Assembly: GCA_002841945.1 (NCBI GenBank)
Contig: PHBI01000050.1
Coordinates: 4,053-41,767, forward strand
From: Deltaproteobacteria bacterium HGW-Deltaproteobacteria-14
Lineage (GTDB): Bacteria > Myxococcota_A > UBA9042 > PHBI01
DNA length: 37,715 nucleotides
Reading direction: 5' to 3'
Below are positions 7,572 through 16,762 of the stretch, piece after piece. Position 1 is the stretch's first letter. Each line of letters begins with the position of its first letter. The notes beneath the pieces are model-generated. The model saw only the letters and a program-made list of their open reading frames with translations, was not told where the DNA came from and made no database searches. A program made the translations under genes and the position numbers.

Positions 7572-8618
7572 ATGCGCAGACTGTCGACGTTCATGGCCGT
7601 GTTTGCGACGGCCGGTATGCTCGGTTGTCCGCCGAGCATCATCCCCGACACCGATGACAACCCGGCGAGCGCCGATCTTCCGCGGCTCCCCCCGGACATC
7701 GAGGTCCAGGACGCCCTCGACGTGAGCAAGGGGGACAAGGTCGACTTCAAGCAGGTCACCGCCTTCGACTCGGGCAAGGGCAAGATCACGGTCATCGTCG
7801 GCAACCCCTTCGGTGGCCCGCACGCCCTCGTGGGCGAGGCCGGCGTCTACACGACCTCCGCTGAGCTCATCAGCAACAAGGTGGCGTTCACCCCCGACGA
7901 GCACACCTATGAGCTCGCGTTCGAGGTATCGGCCAACGAGAACTACCTCCTCAAGCTCACGGCGACCAAGGGCAAGGCCGACTACAAGCTGAGCTTCGGC
8001 GTCACGGTGCCCCCCAAGGACCCGTGCGAGGACGTCGAGTGCGACGAGAACGCCGAGTGCATCGAGGGCAAGTGCGTCGAGGTCAAGGAGTCCGACGAGT
8101 GCAAGCCGAAGTGCCCGCGCAGCAAGACCTGCGTCGCCGGCACGTGCGAGCCGTGGTGCGGCGGCGGCTGCAGCGCCGGCGAGTACTGCTCGCACTCGAA
8201 GAACAAGTGCTTCAAGGACCCGTGCTACAAGAAGGTCTGCGGCTCGAACCAGAAGTGCAGATACGGCAAGTGCGTGGACACGAAGCCCGCCCCGTCGAAG
8301 GGCTGCGACCCGCCGTGCGCCTCGGGCGAGACCTGCCAGGGCACGAGCTGCGTCAAGACGGGTGGCACGACGCCGCCGCCCGCCGATGACGGCCCCGTCG
8401 CCGGCAAGATCATCCAGCTCATCCCCCAGGGCGCCAAGACGTTCATCGTCCTCGACAAGGGGTCCAAGCAGGGCGTGAAGGTCGGCGCGACCGGCTCGAT
8501 CGCCGGCGTCGCCGGGCAGTTCAAGGTGACCGAGGTCTACACCTTCCGCTCGAAGGCCGTCATCGCGCTCGACGACAAGGCCATCGGCGGCAACCGCAAC
8601 GTGACCATCAACCGATAG
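7572..8618 (+). CDS. Cys-rich lipoprotein with FlgT-like C-terminal domain
   Basis: A 348-residue predicted lipoprotein; hydrophobic residues 8-18 end in MLGC, with Cys19 lipidated. AGGAG lies 12 nt before the ATG. Residues about 35-145 are beta-rich with regular Lys/Asp-rich strands. Residues about 150-260 hold five or six short Cys modules (C-x4-C-x5-C-x4-C), resembling EGF-like or Dickkopf-like disulfide repeats. The last 70 residues (from GKIIQLIPQGAKTFIVLDKG) have the Gly-punctuated pattern of the FlgT C-terminal or similar outer-membrane-associated fold. Lys content is high for this genome. Function is unknown; a disulfide-rich surface protein is inferred. A strong terminator follows, so it is monocistronic. 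Confidence 0.8.
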   Translation: MRRLSTFMAVFATAGMLGCPPSIIPDTDDNPASADLPRLPPDIEVQDALDVSKGDKVDFKQVTAFDSGKGKITVIVGNPFGGPHALVGEAGVYTTSAELISNKVAFTPDEHTYELAFEVSANENYLLKLTATKGKADYKLSFGVTVPPKDPCEDVECDENAECIEGKCVEVKESDECKPKCPRSKTCVAGTCEPWCGGGCSAGEYCSHSKNKCFKDPCYKKVCGSNQKCRYGKCVDTKPAPSKGCDPPCASGETCQGTSCVKTGGTTPPPADDGPVAGKIIQLIPQGAKTFIVLDKGSKQGVKVGATGSIAGVAGQFKVTEVYTFRSKAVIALDDKAIGGNRNVTINR

Positions 8619-8669
8619 CGCGGCGCGCCGGGCGCCCGCCGGGCGCCCTACCGCAGCGCAGCGAGACCG

Positions 8670-8710
8670 AAGCCCCGTCCGACCGATGTGTCTGACGGGG
8701 CTTTGCTTTT
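8670..8710 (+). terminator. Rho-independent terminator after the Cys-rich lipoprotein
   Basis: A perfect 10 bp stem, AAGCCCCGTC (8670-8679) pairing with GACGGGGCTT (8694-8703), encloses a 14 nt loop and runs into TTGCTTTT. It lies 52 bp past the stop codon and is the clearest terminator in the window. Confidence 0.85.
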
Positions 8711-8875
8711 CTGCACGGCCGCCGCGTGTGCAGATGCGACAGAGCGCCTCGGGCGCGCTCCCCGCCGCGGGCCTTCAGGCCCATGGCCGCGCCCGCCCTC
8801 ACCTCGCCGACACCGTCGCTCGCGCCCTCGCTCTCCCCCGGGCGGACGCGCTCTCTCCGGGCGCCGCCGCGCGCC

Positions 8876-9802
8876 TCAGCTGGCGACGGCGAAGGCCGCG
8901 AGGGCGCCGTCGAGGCGGCGGGCGCGGCCCTCGGCCGGGCCGCGCTCGGTGATCTCGGCGATGGCGGCGCGGACGGCGGTCGCCCGCGGCGCGAGCTGCG
9001 GACGCAGCCGCCCGAGGTGCTGGAGCTCCGCGGACGCCGAGGCGAAGAAGCCGGCGCGCGCGAGGGCCTCGGCGAGCAGGGTGCGCAGCTCTCCCGCGTC
9101 GGGATCGGCGGCGACCGCGCGGCGCAGGTGGGCGGTCGCCTCGACGGGGTTCGACAGCGCCAGGAGCGCCGCCCCGCGGACCCCGTCGAGGAGCTCGGCG
9201 GGCACCCTGCGCCCTTCCGCCCGGGCGGCGAGGACCAGCGCGCGGCGCGGATCGTCGGCGTAGAGCGCGAGCCACGCGTGGGCGACGCCGGGGTCGACGT
9301 CGTCGGCCATCGTCGCCGTGGGTTGACACGCCGGGCAGCCGAGGACCAGCGGGGCGGTCCCGCGGGATCGCGCGGCCGCCAGCTGGAGCGAAGGCGGCAG
9401 CGGCGCGTCGCAGCCCGCGCAGTGATAGACGTCATCGAGCTCACGCGCGCGCCCCTCGAGGTCGCCGACGAGCGCGCTCGGCTCGCAGAGCCAGCCGGGC
9501 ACCGGGCGCCGGGCGATGCGGGCCATGACGAGCCCGCGGGCGAGCTCGCGGCGCGCCTCGGCGACGTCACAGGGCTGCAGCTCGGCGCCCTCCGGGGTCG
9601 CCACCGCGACGAGCTCGGTCCGCGTCGCCGCGTCGAGCTCGGCCGCCCGGTAGACCGCCATGAGGCCCTTGCCCTGCCGCGCGACGACGGCGGACACGAG
9701 CTCCACCCGGCCGGCGCCGAGGGCGCGCTCGAGCAGGATGACGGTGTTGGCTCCAAGGTCCGCCCGGTGGGCGGTGATCGCGTCGTTTGGAGTGGTGCTC
9801 AT
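8876..9802 (-). CDS. Hypothetical zinc-ribbon protein with helical repeat tail
   Basis: A 308-residue cytoplasmic protein. I chose the ATG at 9802 because GAGG lies about 11 nt upstream and the first 20 codons of the longer frame look non-coding. The N-terminal part (1-120) alternates strand and helix (NTVILLERALGAGRVELVSAVVARQGKGLMAVYRA). Two Cys pairs about 40 residues apart (CAGC and CPAC) look like a treble-clef or zinc-ribbon metal site. The C-terminal 140 residues are Ala/Leu/Arg-rich helices with a TPR-like pattern (AHLRRAVAADPDAGELRTLLAEALARAGFFASASAEL). I do not recognise the family. It is transcribed away from the FAD oxidoreductase and converges on the lipoprotein terminator. Confidence 0.75.
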   Translation of the reverse strand: MSTTPNDAITAHRADLGANTVILLERALGAGRVELVSAVVARQGKGLMAVYRAAELDAATRTELVAVATPEGAELQPCDVAEARRELARGLVMARIARRPVPGWLCEPSALVGDLEGRARELDDVYHCAGCDAPLPPSLQLAAARSRGTAPLVLGCPACQPTATMADDVDPGVAHAWLALYADDPRRALVLAARAEGRRVPAELLDGVRGAALLALSNPVEATAHLRRAVAADPDAGELRTLLAEALARAGFFASASAELQHLGRLRPQLAPRATAVRAAIAEITERGPAEGRARRLDGALAAFAVAS

Positions 9803-10149
9803 GTTGTCGACCTCGCGGCGGGTTCGCCTAGAGACTGCGGGGAGATGGCTGCGGAGCGTCATCTCCCTCCAGTCGACTTCGCCGCGCAGCGGCGGGTGGA
9901 GGCGGCGGAGCCGCCGGATCGGTCATTCTCGCCGCGCCGGGAGCAGCACGCGTGGGTGCTGCTCCCCGCAGGCTGCTAGAGAGTCGAGCGGAGGGCCGAT
10001 CCTGTCCAAAAACCCGCCCCTCGGAGGGCGCCTCGCGGTGGAACATGGAGCGCTGGCGCGGGGATGGGCGAATGCGCGACGCGGTCGGGGCGCCCGCGGG
10101 AGCGCGCGAGCCTTGCGCGCCGGTGTCCGCGCGGCTATGGATCCCCGCG
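9803..10149. other. Divergent intergenic region with an 11 bp perfect hairpin
   Basis: This 347 bp gap separates the zinc-ribbon gene from the FAD oxidoreductase. GGGAGCAGCAC (9939-9949) pairs perfectly with GTGCTGCTCCC (9956-9966) around a 6 nt loop. It has no T-run, so an operator, attenuator or mRNA leader structure is as likely as a terminator. The open frame of the oxidoreductase runs back to about 9952, but that extension lacks a good ribosome site and the Rossmann domain starts later. I saw no convincing promoter. Confidence 0.45.
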
Positions 10150-11277
10150 ATGGCTCCGCCCCTCCCCCAGCGCGCCGACGTCGTGGTCGTCGGCGCGGGC
10201 TTCGCCGGCCTGGCGACCGCCGCCTCCCTCGTGGAGCTCGGCGTGCGTCGGGTCGTGGTCCTCGAGGCCGAGCCCATCCCGGGCAAGCACGGCTCCGGGC
10301 GCAACGCCGCCATGGCCCGACGCCTCATCGAGGACGACGTCTTGTCGCGCCTCGCGGTCCGCAGCGTCGCGCGCATGGGGGAGCTCGGCAACGGGACGCC
10401 GCTGGTGCGCCGGGTCGGTGGCCTGCTGGTCGGCGAGGGCGACGCCCTCGACGCCCTCGCGCGGATCGCCGCGGCGGTCCCCGAGCTGGCGGCGGAGGTC
10501 GAGCGCCTCGACGCGGACGCGGTGCGGGCGCTGGTGCCGGCGCTCGCCGGGGCCGACCTGGCGGGCGGGATCCTGACCCCGGGCTGCGGCGTGACCGACA
10601 TCCACGCGCTCCTGGGCGCCTTCGCCGACCGCGCCCGCGCGGGGGGCGCCACCACCTTCTTGCGGACGCCGCTCACCGGGATCCGGGTCGCCGGTGGCCG
10701 GGTCGTCGCCGCCGAGACGCCGCACGGGGTCATCGCCACCGAGCAGCTGGTGAACGCCGCCGGCTTCGCCGCCAACCCCGTCGCCGCCTTCGCCGGGCTC
10801 GCGCCGCTGCCCCTGGTCCCGACCCGGCGGCACCTGTTCGTGACCGCCCCGTGGGGCGGCCTCGACCGCGCCGCACCGTTCGTCTGGAACGTGAGCGCTG
10901 GCTACTACTTCCGCCCCGAGGGGACGGGCCTGCTCCTGTGCGCCTGCGACGGGACGGCGTGGCCACCCGAGGACCCGCCGACCGACCCGGGCGCGCGCGA
11001 GGCGCTCGCCGCCAAGTTCGACGCCGCCGTCCCGGGTCTCCGTGAGGTCCGGCCGACCCGGGGCTGGGCCGGGCTGCGGGTGATGACCCCCGATCACCGC
11101 TTCGTGATCGGCGCCGACCCGCGCCTCACGGGGTTCTTCTGGGTCGCCGGGCTCGGCGGGCACGGCATGACCACCTCCGCCGGCGTCGGCGAGATCGCGG
11201 CGCGCGGCCTCGTCGACGGCGCGGTGCCGGCGCCCTTCGGCGCGGCCTTCGCGCCGGACCGCTTCACGACCGTCTGA
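10150..11277 (+). CDS. FAD-dependent oxidoreductase, DAO family
   Basis: A 375-residue flavoprotein. The start at 10150 places the FAD-binding Rossmann motif VVVVGAGFAGLATAASLVELG at residues 10-30, as usual for the D-amino acid oxidase/glycine-sarcosine oxidase family. A Ser-x-Arg-Asn-type segment (GSGRNAAMARRL) follows the dinucleotide fold. Near the C-terminus, TPDHRFVIGADPRLTGFFWVAGLGGHGMTTSAG is the family's second FAD-contacting region. It probably oxidises an amine or amino acid with O2 or a quinone; the substrate cannot be read from the sequence. The ribosome site is weak, so a slightly longer N-terminus is possible. Its stop lies only 7 bp from the stop of the convergent methyltransferase. 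Confidence 0.85.
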   Translation: MAPPLPQRADVVVVGAGFAGLATAASLVELGVRRVVVLEAEPIPGKHGSGRNAAMARRLIEDDVLSRLAVRSVARMGELGNGTPLVRRVGGLLVGEGDALDALARIAAAVPELAAEVERLDADAVRALVPALAGADLAGGILTPGCGVTDIHALLGAFADRARAGGATTFLRTPLTGIRVAGGRVVAAETPHGVIATEQLVNAAGFAANPVAAFAGLAPLPLVPTRRHLFVTAPWGGLDRAAPFVWNVSAGYYFRPEGTGLLLCACDGTAWPPEDPPTDPGAREALAAKFDAAVPGLREVRPTRGWAGLRVMTPDHRFVIGADPRLTGFFWVAGLGGHGMTTSAGVGEIAARGLVDGAVPAPFGAAFAPDRFTTV

Positions 11278-11284
11278 TCGGCGC

Positions 11285-12091
11285 TCAGCCGGGCGCCGTG
11301 GCGACCACCACCAGCTCACGCGGGGTGGGGCCGAGCGGGCTCCGGTCGTAGTCGCCGTAGAGCTGCACCGCCGGGAAGCCGGCGCGCGCGAGCAGGTGGA
11401 GCAGCTCGTGGGGAAAGGTGTAGCGGATCGCGTAGTGGGCGCGGACGTCCTCGAGCACCGGCCCCAGCCCGCGCCGGACGACCCAGCGAAAGTCGACGTC
11501 GACCCGCTGCGACACACGGTCGACGCGGCGCGCGTCCCAGCGCTCGACGATCGCGCGGTCCTCGCGGCGGTAGCGCGCGACCACGCTCGGCTCGGTGTCG
11601 TGGAGCAGGCGATAGTCGGGGTCGAAGAGGTCGATCGCGAGGGTGCCGCCGGGTCGCAGGACGCGCAGACACTCCCGCAGGCCGGCGAGCTGCCCGTCGC
11701 TGTCGAGGACGTGCTGAAAGGAACGGAAGGCGCTGTAGACCAACGCCTGAGACCGGTCGGCGAGGGGCAGATCCGTGAAGCTCCCGTCGCGCACCGCGAT
11801 GCGCGCCCCGACCCGCGGATCCGCCCCGCCGACCCGGGCGAGCATCACCTCGCGCATCGCGCTCGAGGGCTCCACCCCGACCACCGACGCTCCGGCGGCG
11901 GCCGCCGCGACCGGTAGGAGGACGCGCCCCGTACCGGCGCCGACCTCGCACACCGGCCCCTCCGCGAGCCCGGCGAGGGACGTGAAGAACTCGAGGTCTC
12001 CGCGATCGGCCCCCCCGAAGATCGCCTCGAAGTCCTGGTCGTAGCGGCGACTCATCTCTGGCCGGTAGGCGCTCTCGACGGGCTCCAACAT
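11285..12091 (-). CDS. Class I SAM-dependent methyltransferase
   Basis: A 268-residue cytoplasmic methyltransferase. Motif I, VCEVGAGTGRVLLPVAAAA, lies near residues 47-65. The acidic end of strand 2 (VVGVEPSSAMREVM) and the post-motif LRPGGTLAIDLFDPDYRLL are also clear. The C-terminal half contains strands of the ubiE/PF13649 type and ends FPAVQLYGDYDRSPLGPTPRELVVVATAPG, common in small-molecule methyltransferases. The acceptor substrate is unknown. The ATG at 12091 has GGAGG 12 nt upstream, a long spacing. It faces the FAD oxidoreductase with a 7 bp gap between stops, so any terminator must lie inside one of the two coding regions. Confidence 0.85.
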   Translation of the reverse strand: MLEPVESAYRPEMSRRYDQDFEAIFGGADRGDLEFFTSLAGLAEGPVCEVGAGTGRVLLPVAAAAAGASVVGVEPSSAMREVMLARVGGADPRVGARIAVRDGSFTDLPLADRSQALVYSAFRSFQHVLDSDGQLAGLRECLRVLRPGGTLAIDLFDPDYRLLHDTEPSVVARYRREDRAIVERWDARRVDRVSQRVDVDFRWVVRRGLGPVLEDVRAHYAIRYTFPHELLHLLARAGFPAVQLYGDYDRSPLGPTPRELVVVATAPG

Positions 12092-12207
12092 CGCGGCAGT
12101 GTCCCTCCGTCGGGCGGCCCCGCCACGTGCGCCGGGCGTACCGGCTCGCGTCGCGCCCCCGAACGTCGCGGGTGGAGATTTCTCTCTGCTTCGGTCGTGC
12201 CCAGCGG

Positions 12208-12236
12208 TTGTTTGCGGGCCGGCCGCAGCGTATCAT
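12208..12236 (+). promoter_or_regulatory. Sigma70-type promoter for the receiver gene
   Basis: TTGTTT (12208-12213), a 17 bp spacer and TATCAT (12231-12236) form one of the best promoter matches in the window; the -10 matches 5 of 6 consensus bases. Transcription would start near 12243, giving a leader of about 105 nt before the response-regulator gene. Confidence 0.5.
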
Positions 12237-12349
12237 GCGCGCACCTGAACAGGCTCCACGCGGCGCCAGCCGCGCTCAGAAAACCTCAACCGGTCGGACC
12301 CCCTCACCCGGGGCCTGGACGAACGCGGTGACAGCCACGCCGCGCCGAC

Positions 12350-12778
12350 GTGACCAAAATGCAGAGCAGCGCCACCATCAGCCCCTCCCCTCCGATCCAA
12401 GCTCCCAACCTGCGCGTCCTGGTCGTCGATGACGAGCAGTCGGTGGGCTTCTTCCTGACGCGATTACTGCGCCCCTGGGACGTGACGGTCGTGGTGGACG
12501 GGCTGACCGCGGCTGAGCGGATCGCCGAGGAGCCGTGGGACGTGATCCTCTGCGATCTGACCCTGCCCGGGGTCGGCGGCGCGGAGCTCTTCGCCCTGGC
12601 GACCGCCGACCAGCGGCGACGCTTCCTGTTCATGACCGGCGGAGCCTACACCCCCGAGGCGGAGCAGTTCCTGGCGTCGTGCGACGAGCCGCCGCTCTAC
12701 AAGCCCTTCGATCCCCGCGAGCTGCGCGGGCGCGTCGAGCAGCTCGTCAAGGCGGTCGGCCGCGCGCCGCGCGGGTGA
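12350..12778 (+). CDS. Single-domain response regulator (receiver only)
   Basis: A 142-residue protein consisting of one receiver domain and a Ser/Pro-rich N-terminal tail of 20 residues. The acidic pocket is Asp27-Asp28, the phosphoacceptor is Asp69 in VILCDLTLPG, the switch Thr is Thr96 (LFMTGG), and the conserved Lys is Lys118 (YKPFD). No output domain is present, so it should act through protein contacts, as CheY-like or phosphorelay proteins do. The LFMTGG and YKPF pattern resembles receivers at the ends of hybrid kinases. The start could be GTG at 12350 or ATG at 12359. No histidine kinase lies nearby. The downstream gene overlaps it by GTGA. Confidence 0.85.
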   Translation: MTKMQSSATISPSPPIQAPNLRVLVVDDEQSVGFFLTRLLRPWDVTVVVDGLTAAERIAEEPWDVILCDLTLPGVGGAELFALATADQRRRFLFMTGGAYTPEAEQFLASCDEPPLYKPFDPRELRGRVEQLVKAVGRAPRG

Positions 12779-13128
12779 AGTCGGTGCCGCATCACGCCGT
12801 CCTGCTGCACCGCGACGCCGACCTCGCCGCGAGCTTCGTCGTCCGCGCGGACGGCTACGAGCCGCGTGGCGACGCGCTCGTCTTCCTCCGCGAGGACCGC
12901 GTCGTGCACCAGGTGCCGCAGCGCTGGGTCGCGGCGATCAGCGTCCATGACGACGAGCTGAGCGCGCGTGAGGCCGTCGCCGCGCACCGCCGCACCGAGG
13001 TCGGCGGCGCCACGATCCACGTGCAGGAGAGCGCGCCGGCTGCGCCCCGCCGCCGCGGACGGGGCGGGGCCGCGACCGCCGTCCCCGCGGAGGGCATCTC
13101 CATCCGCATCGACGAGGGCCGGCGCTGA
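12775..13128 (+). CDS. Hypothetical protein coupled to the receiver gene
   Basis: A 117-residue protein starting with GTG inside the stop of the receiver gene (GTGA overlap), which implies translational coupling; GTG at 12784 is an alternative. The first 75 residues predict a compact alternating fold (HHAVLLHRDADLAASFVVRADGYEP, DALVFLREDRVVHQVPQRWVAAISVHDDE). The last 40 residues are Ala/Pro/Arg-rich and probably flexible, ending in a short strand (GISIRIDEG). There is no signal peptide or known motif. Its position suggests it works with the receiver, for example as its output partner, but that is inference from coupling only. Confidence 0.65.
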   Translation: MKSVPHHAVLLHRDADLAASFVVRADGYEPRGDALVFLREDRVVHQVPQRWVAAISVHDDELSAREAVAAHRRTEVGGATIHVQESAPAAPRRRGRGGAATAVPAEGISIRIDEGRR

Positions 13129-13359
13129 GCCTCGCAGGACGGCGCTGCGCCGCGCCGCCCCGACGTTCTGCGATGCCACGGAACCGCCCCCGTCGCCGGG
13201 ACTGTCGAGCATTCGAATACCGCCCGCCGGGTCGGTTGGGCTTGTCGGACCGTCGCTAACGTGACATGGGTTGGCCAGCGATCGTGCTCACTGCGACATC
13301 GTCGTGCGGACCGTCGACCGTGCCCTGACTCGAAACGCTCCGACACAGGAGAACCCACG

Positions 13360-14025
13360 TTGAGTTGGCTCACCCGCTCCCTATCGTCGTTCAGCGGCCG
13401 CAAGCTGCTGGCAGCGGTCACGGGCTTGGTGCTGGTGGTCTTCTTGATCATCCACCTCCTGGGCAACCTCCAGATCTTCAGCGATAGCGACGCCTTCAAT
13501 CACTACGCGAAAGCGCTGCACGATGGCCCGCTCATCCTGCTCGGTGATATCGGCTTGGCGATCACCTTCCCGCTGCACATGGCGATGGTGATCTGGCTCG
13601 CCATCGACAACGCCCGCGCCCGCGGCCCAGCCGGCTACAAGAAGCACGGCACCAAGCAGACGCGCGGCTTCGCGTCCGTGCTCGCGAGCAAGACGACGCT
13701 CTATGGCGGGCTCGTTCTGATCGCCTTCACCATTATCCACGTGTGGCACTTCCGGCTGCATCACGAGGAGATGCAGGCGTTCGCGGCCGGGGGCAACCGG
13801 GGCTACGTCATCCAGGAGCTCGCGAACCCCGGGTGGGGGCTCCTCTACATCGTCGGCAGCCTCGTCGTCGGCTGGCACATCTTCCACGGGATCCAGGCGT
13901 CGTTCCGCTCGTTCGGCGTCAACCACCCGCGCTACACCCCGCTCATCGTCAGGACAGGGATGGGCCTCGCGACGGTCCTCGCGCTTGGCTTCGCCGCCAT
14001 CCCCGTCTGGATCCTCCTCGGCTGA
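13360..14025 (+). CDS. sdhC: Succinate dehydrogenase cytochrome b558 subunit
   Basis: A 221-residue inner-membrane protein that anchors the complex and carries heme and the quinone site. It fits the single-subunit, five-helix b558-type SdhC seen with Bacteroidota, Bacillota-like and deltaproteobacterial enzymes. Hydrophobic segments occur near residues 14-33, 58-80, 105-125, 150-172 and 195-217. Candidate heme-ligand His residues lie in [29 protein letters not shown] and GWHIFHG. The start is TTG at 13360: AGGAG sits 10 nt upstream, and the longer frame adds a polar Arg-rich leader not found in the family. It is the first gene of sdhCAB, 17 bp before sdhA. The lack of an sdhD is normal for this type. 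Confidence 0.9.
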   Translation: MSWLTRSLSSFSGRKLLAAVTGLVLVVFLIIHLLGNLQIFSDSDAFNHYAKALHDGPLILLGDIGLAITFPLHMAMVIWLAIDNARARGPAGYKKHGTKQTRGFASVLASKTTLYGGLVLIAFTIIHVWHFRLHHEEMQAFAAGGNRGYVIQELANPGWGLLYIVGSLVVGWHIFHGIQASFRSFGVNHPRYTPLIVRTGMGLATVLALGFAAIPVWILLG

Positions 14026-14042
14026 TCGCTGGAGCGCACCTC

Positions 14043-15980
<1,938 letters not shown>

Positions 15981-15982
15981 CC

Positions 15983-16744
15983 ATGGGCGACACCATCAGC
16001 CTGACTCTCGAGGTGTGGCGCCAGCCCGGGCCGCTGGCCAAGGGCCGCTTCCAGACGTACGAAGTGAAGGACGTCTCCCAGAACATCTCGTTTCTCGAGA
16101 TGCTGGACCTCCTCAACCAGCGCCTGATCTCGGAAGGGATCGAGCCGGTCCACTTCGAGCACGACTGCCGCGAGGGCATCTGCGGCAGCTGCGGCTTCAT
16201 GATCAACGGCCAGGCCCACGGACCCGACCTCGGGACGACCGTGTGCCAGCTGCACATGCGGCGGTTCAAGAACGGCGACCACCTCGTCGTCGAGCCCTGG
16301 CGCGCCCGCGCGTTCCCCGTGATCCGCGACCTCGTGGTGGACCGCGCGTCCCTCGACAAGATCATCGCAGCCGGCGGCTACAACTCGGTGAACTGCGGCA
16401 ACGCGCCCGACGCCAACGCCATGCCGATCGGCCGCGACACCGCCGAAGAGGCCTTCGACGCCGCCGCGTGCATCGGCTGCGGCGCGTGCGTCGCGGCGTG
16501 CAAGAACGCCTCGGCGATGCTCTTCACCTCGGCCAAGGTGGGTCAGCTCGCCATGCTCCCCCAGGGGCAGCCCGAGCGCTCCCACCGCGTGGTGCGGATG
16601 TACGACGAGATGCAGGCGCTGGGTTTTGGGGCGTGCTCCTGGACCCAGGACTGCGAGGCGGCGTGCCCCAAGGAGATCTCCGTGAAGTGGATCTCGCGGG
16701 CCAAGCGCGACTACCTCAAGGCTCGCTTCAAGGAAGGGCTGTAG
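15983..16744 (+). CDS. sdhB: Succinate dehydrogenase iron-sulfur subunit
   Basis: A 253-residue protein carrying electrons from FAD to the quinone site through three clusters. The [2Fe-2S] ligands lie in CREGICGSCGFMING followed by TTVC near residues 55-85. The [4Fe-4S] motif is CIGCGACVAAC near 158-168. The [3Fe-4S] cluster is ligated by CSWTQDCEAACP near 211-222, with a compensating Cys after the second motif. The start codon lies 2 bp after the sdhA stop, and its ribosome site (AGAGGAG) is inside the end of sdhA, so translation is probably coupled. The 253-residue length matches the b558-type enzymes. Confidence 0.95.
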   Translation: MGDTISLTLEVWRQPGPLAKGRFQTYEVKDVSQNISFLEMLDLLNQRLISEGIEPVHFEHDCREGICGSCGFMINGQAHGPDLGTTVCQLHMRRFKNGDHLVVEPWRARAFPVIRDLVVDRASLDKIIAAGGYNSVNCGNAPDANAMPIGRDTAEEAFDAAACIGCGACVAACKNASAMLFTSAKVGQLAMLPQGQPERSHRVVRMYDEMQALGFGACSWTQDCEAACPKEISVKWISRAKRDYLKARFKEGL

Positions 16745-16762
16745 AGCCCCGGTCATGAACTG

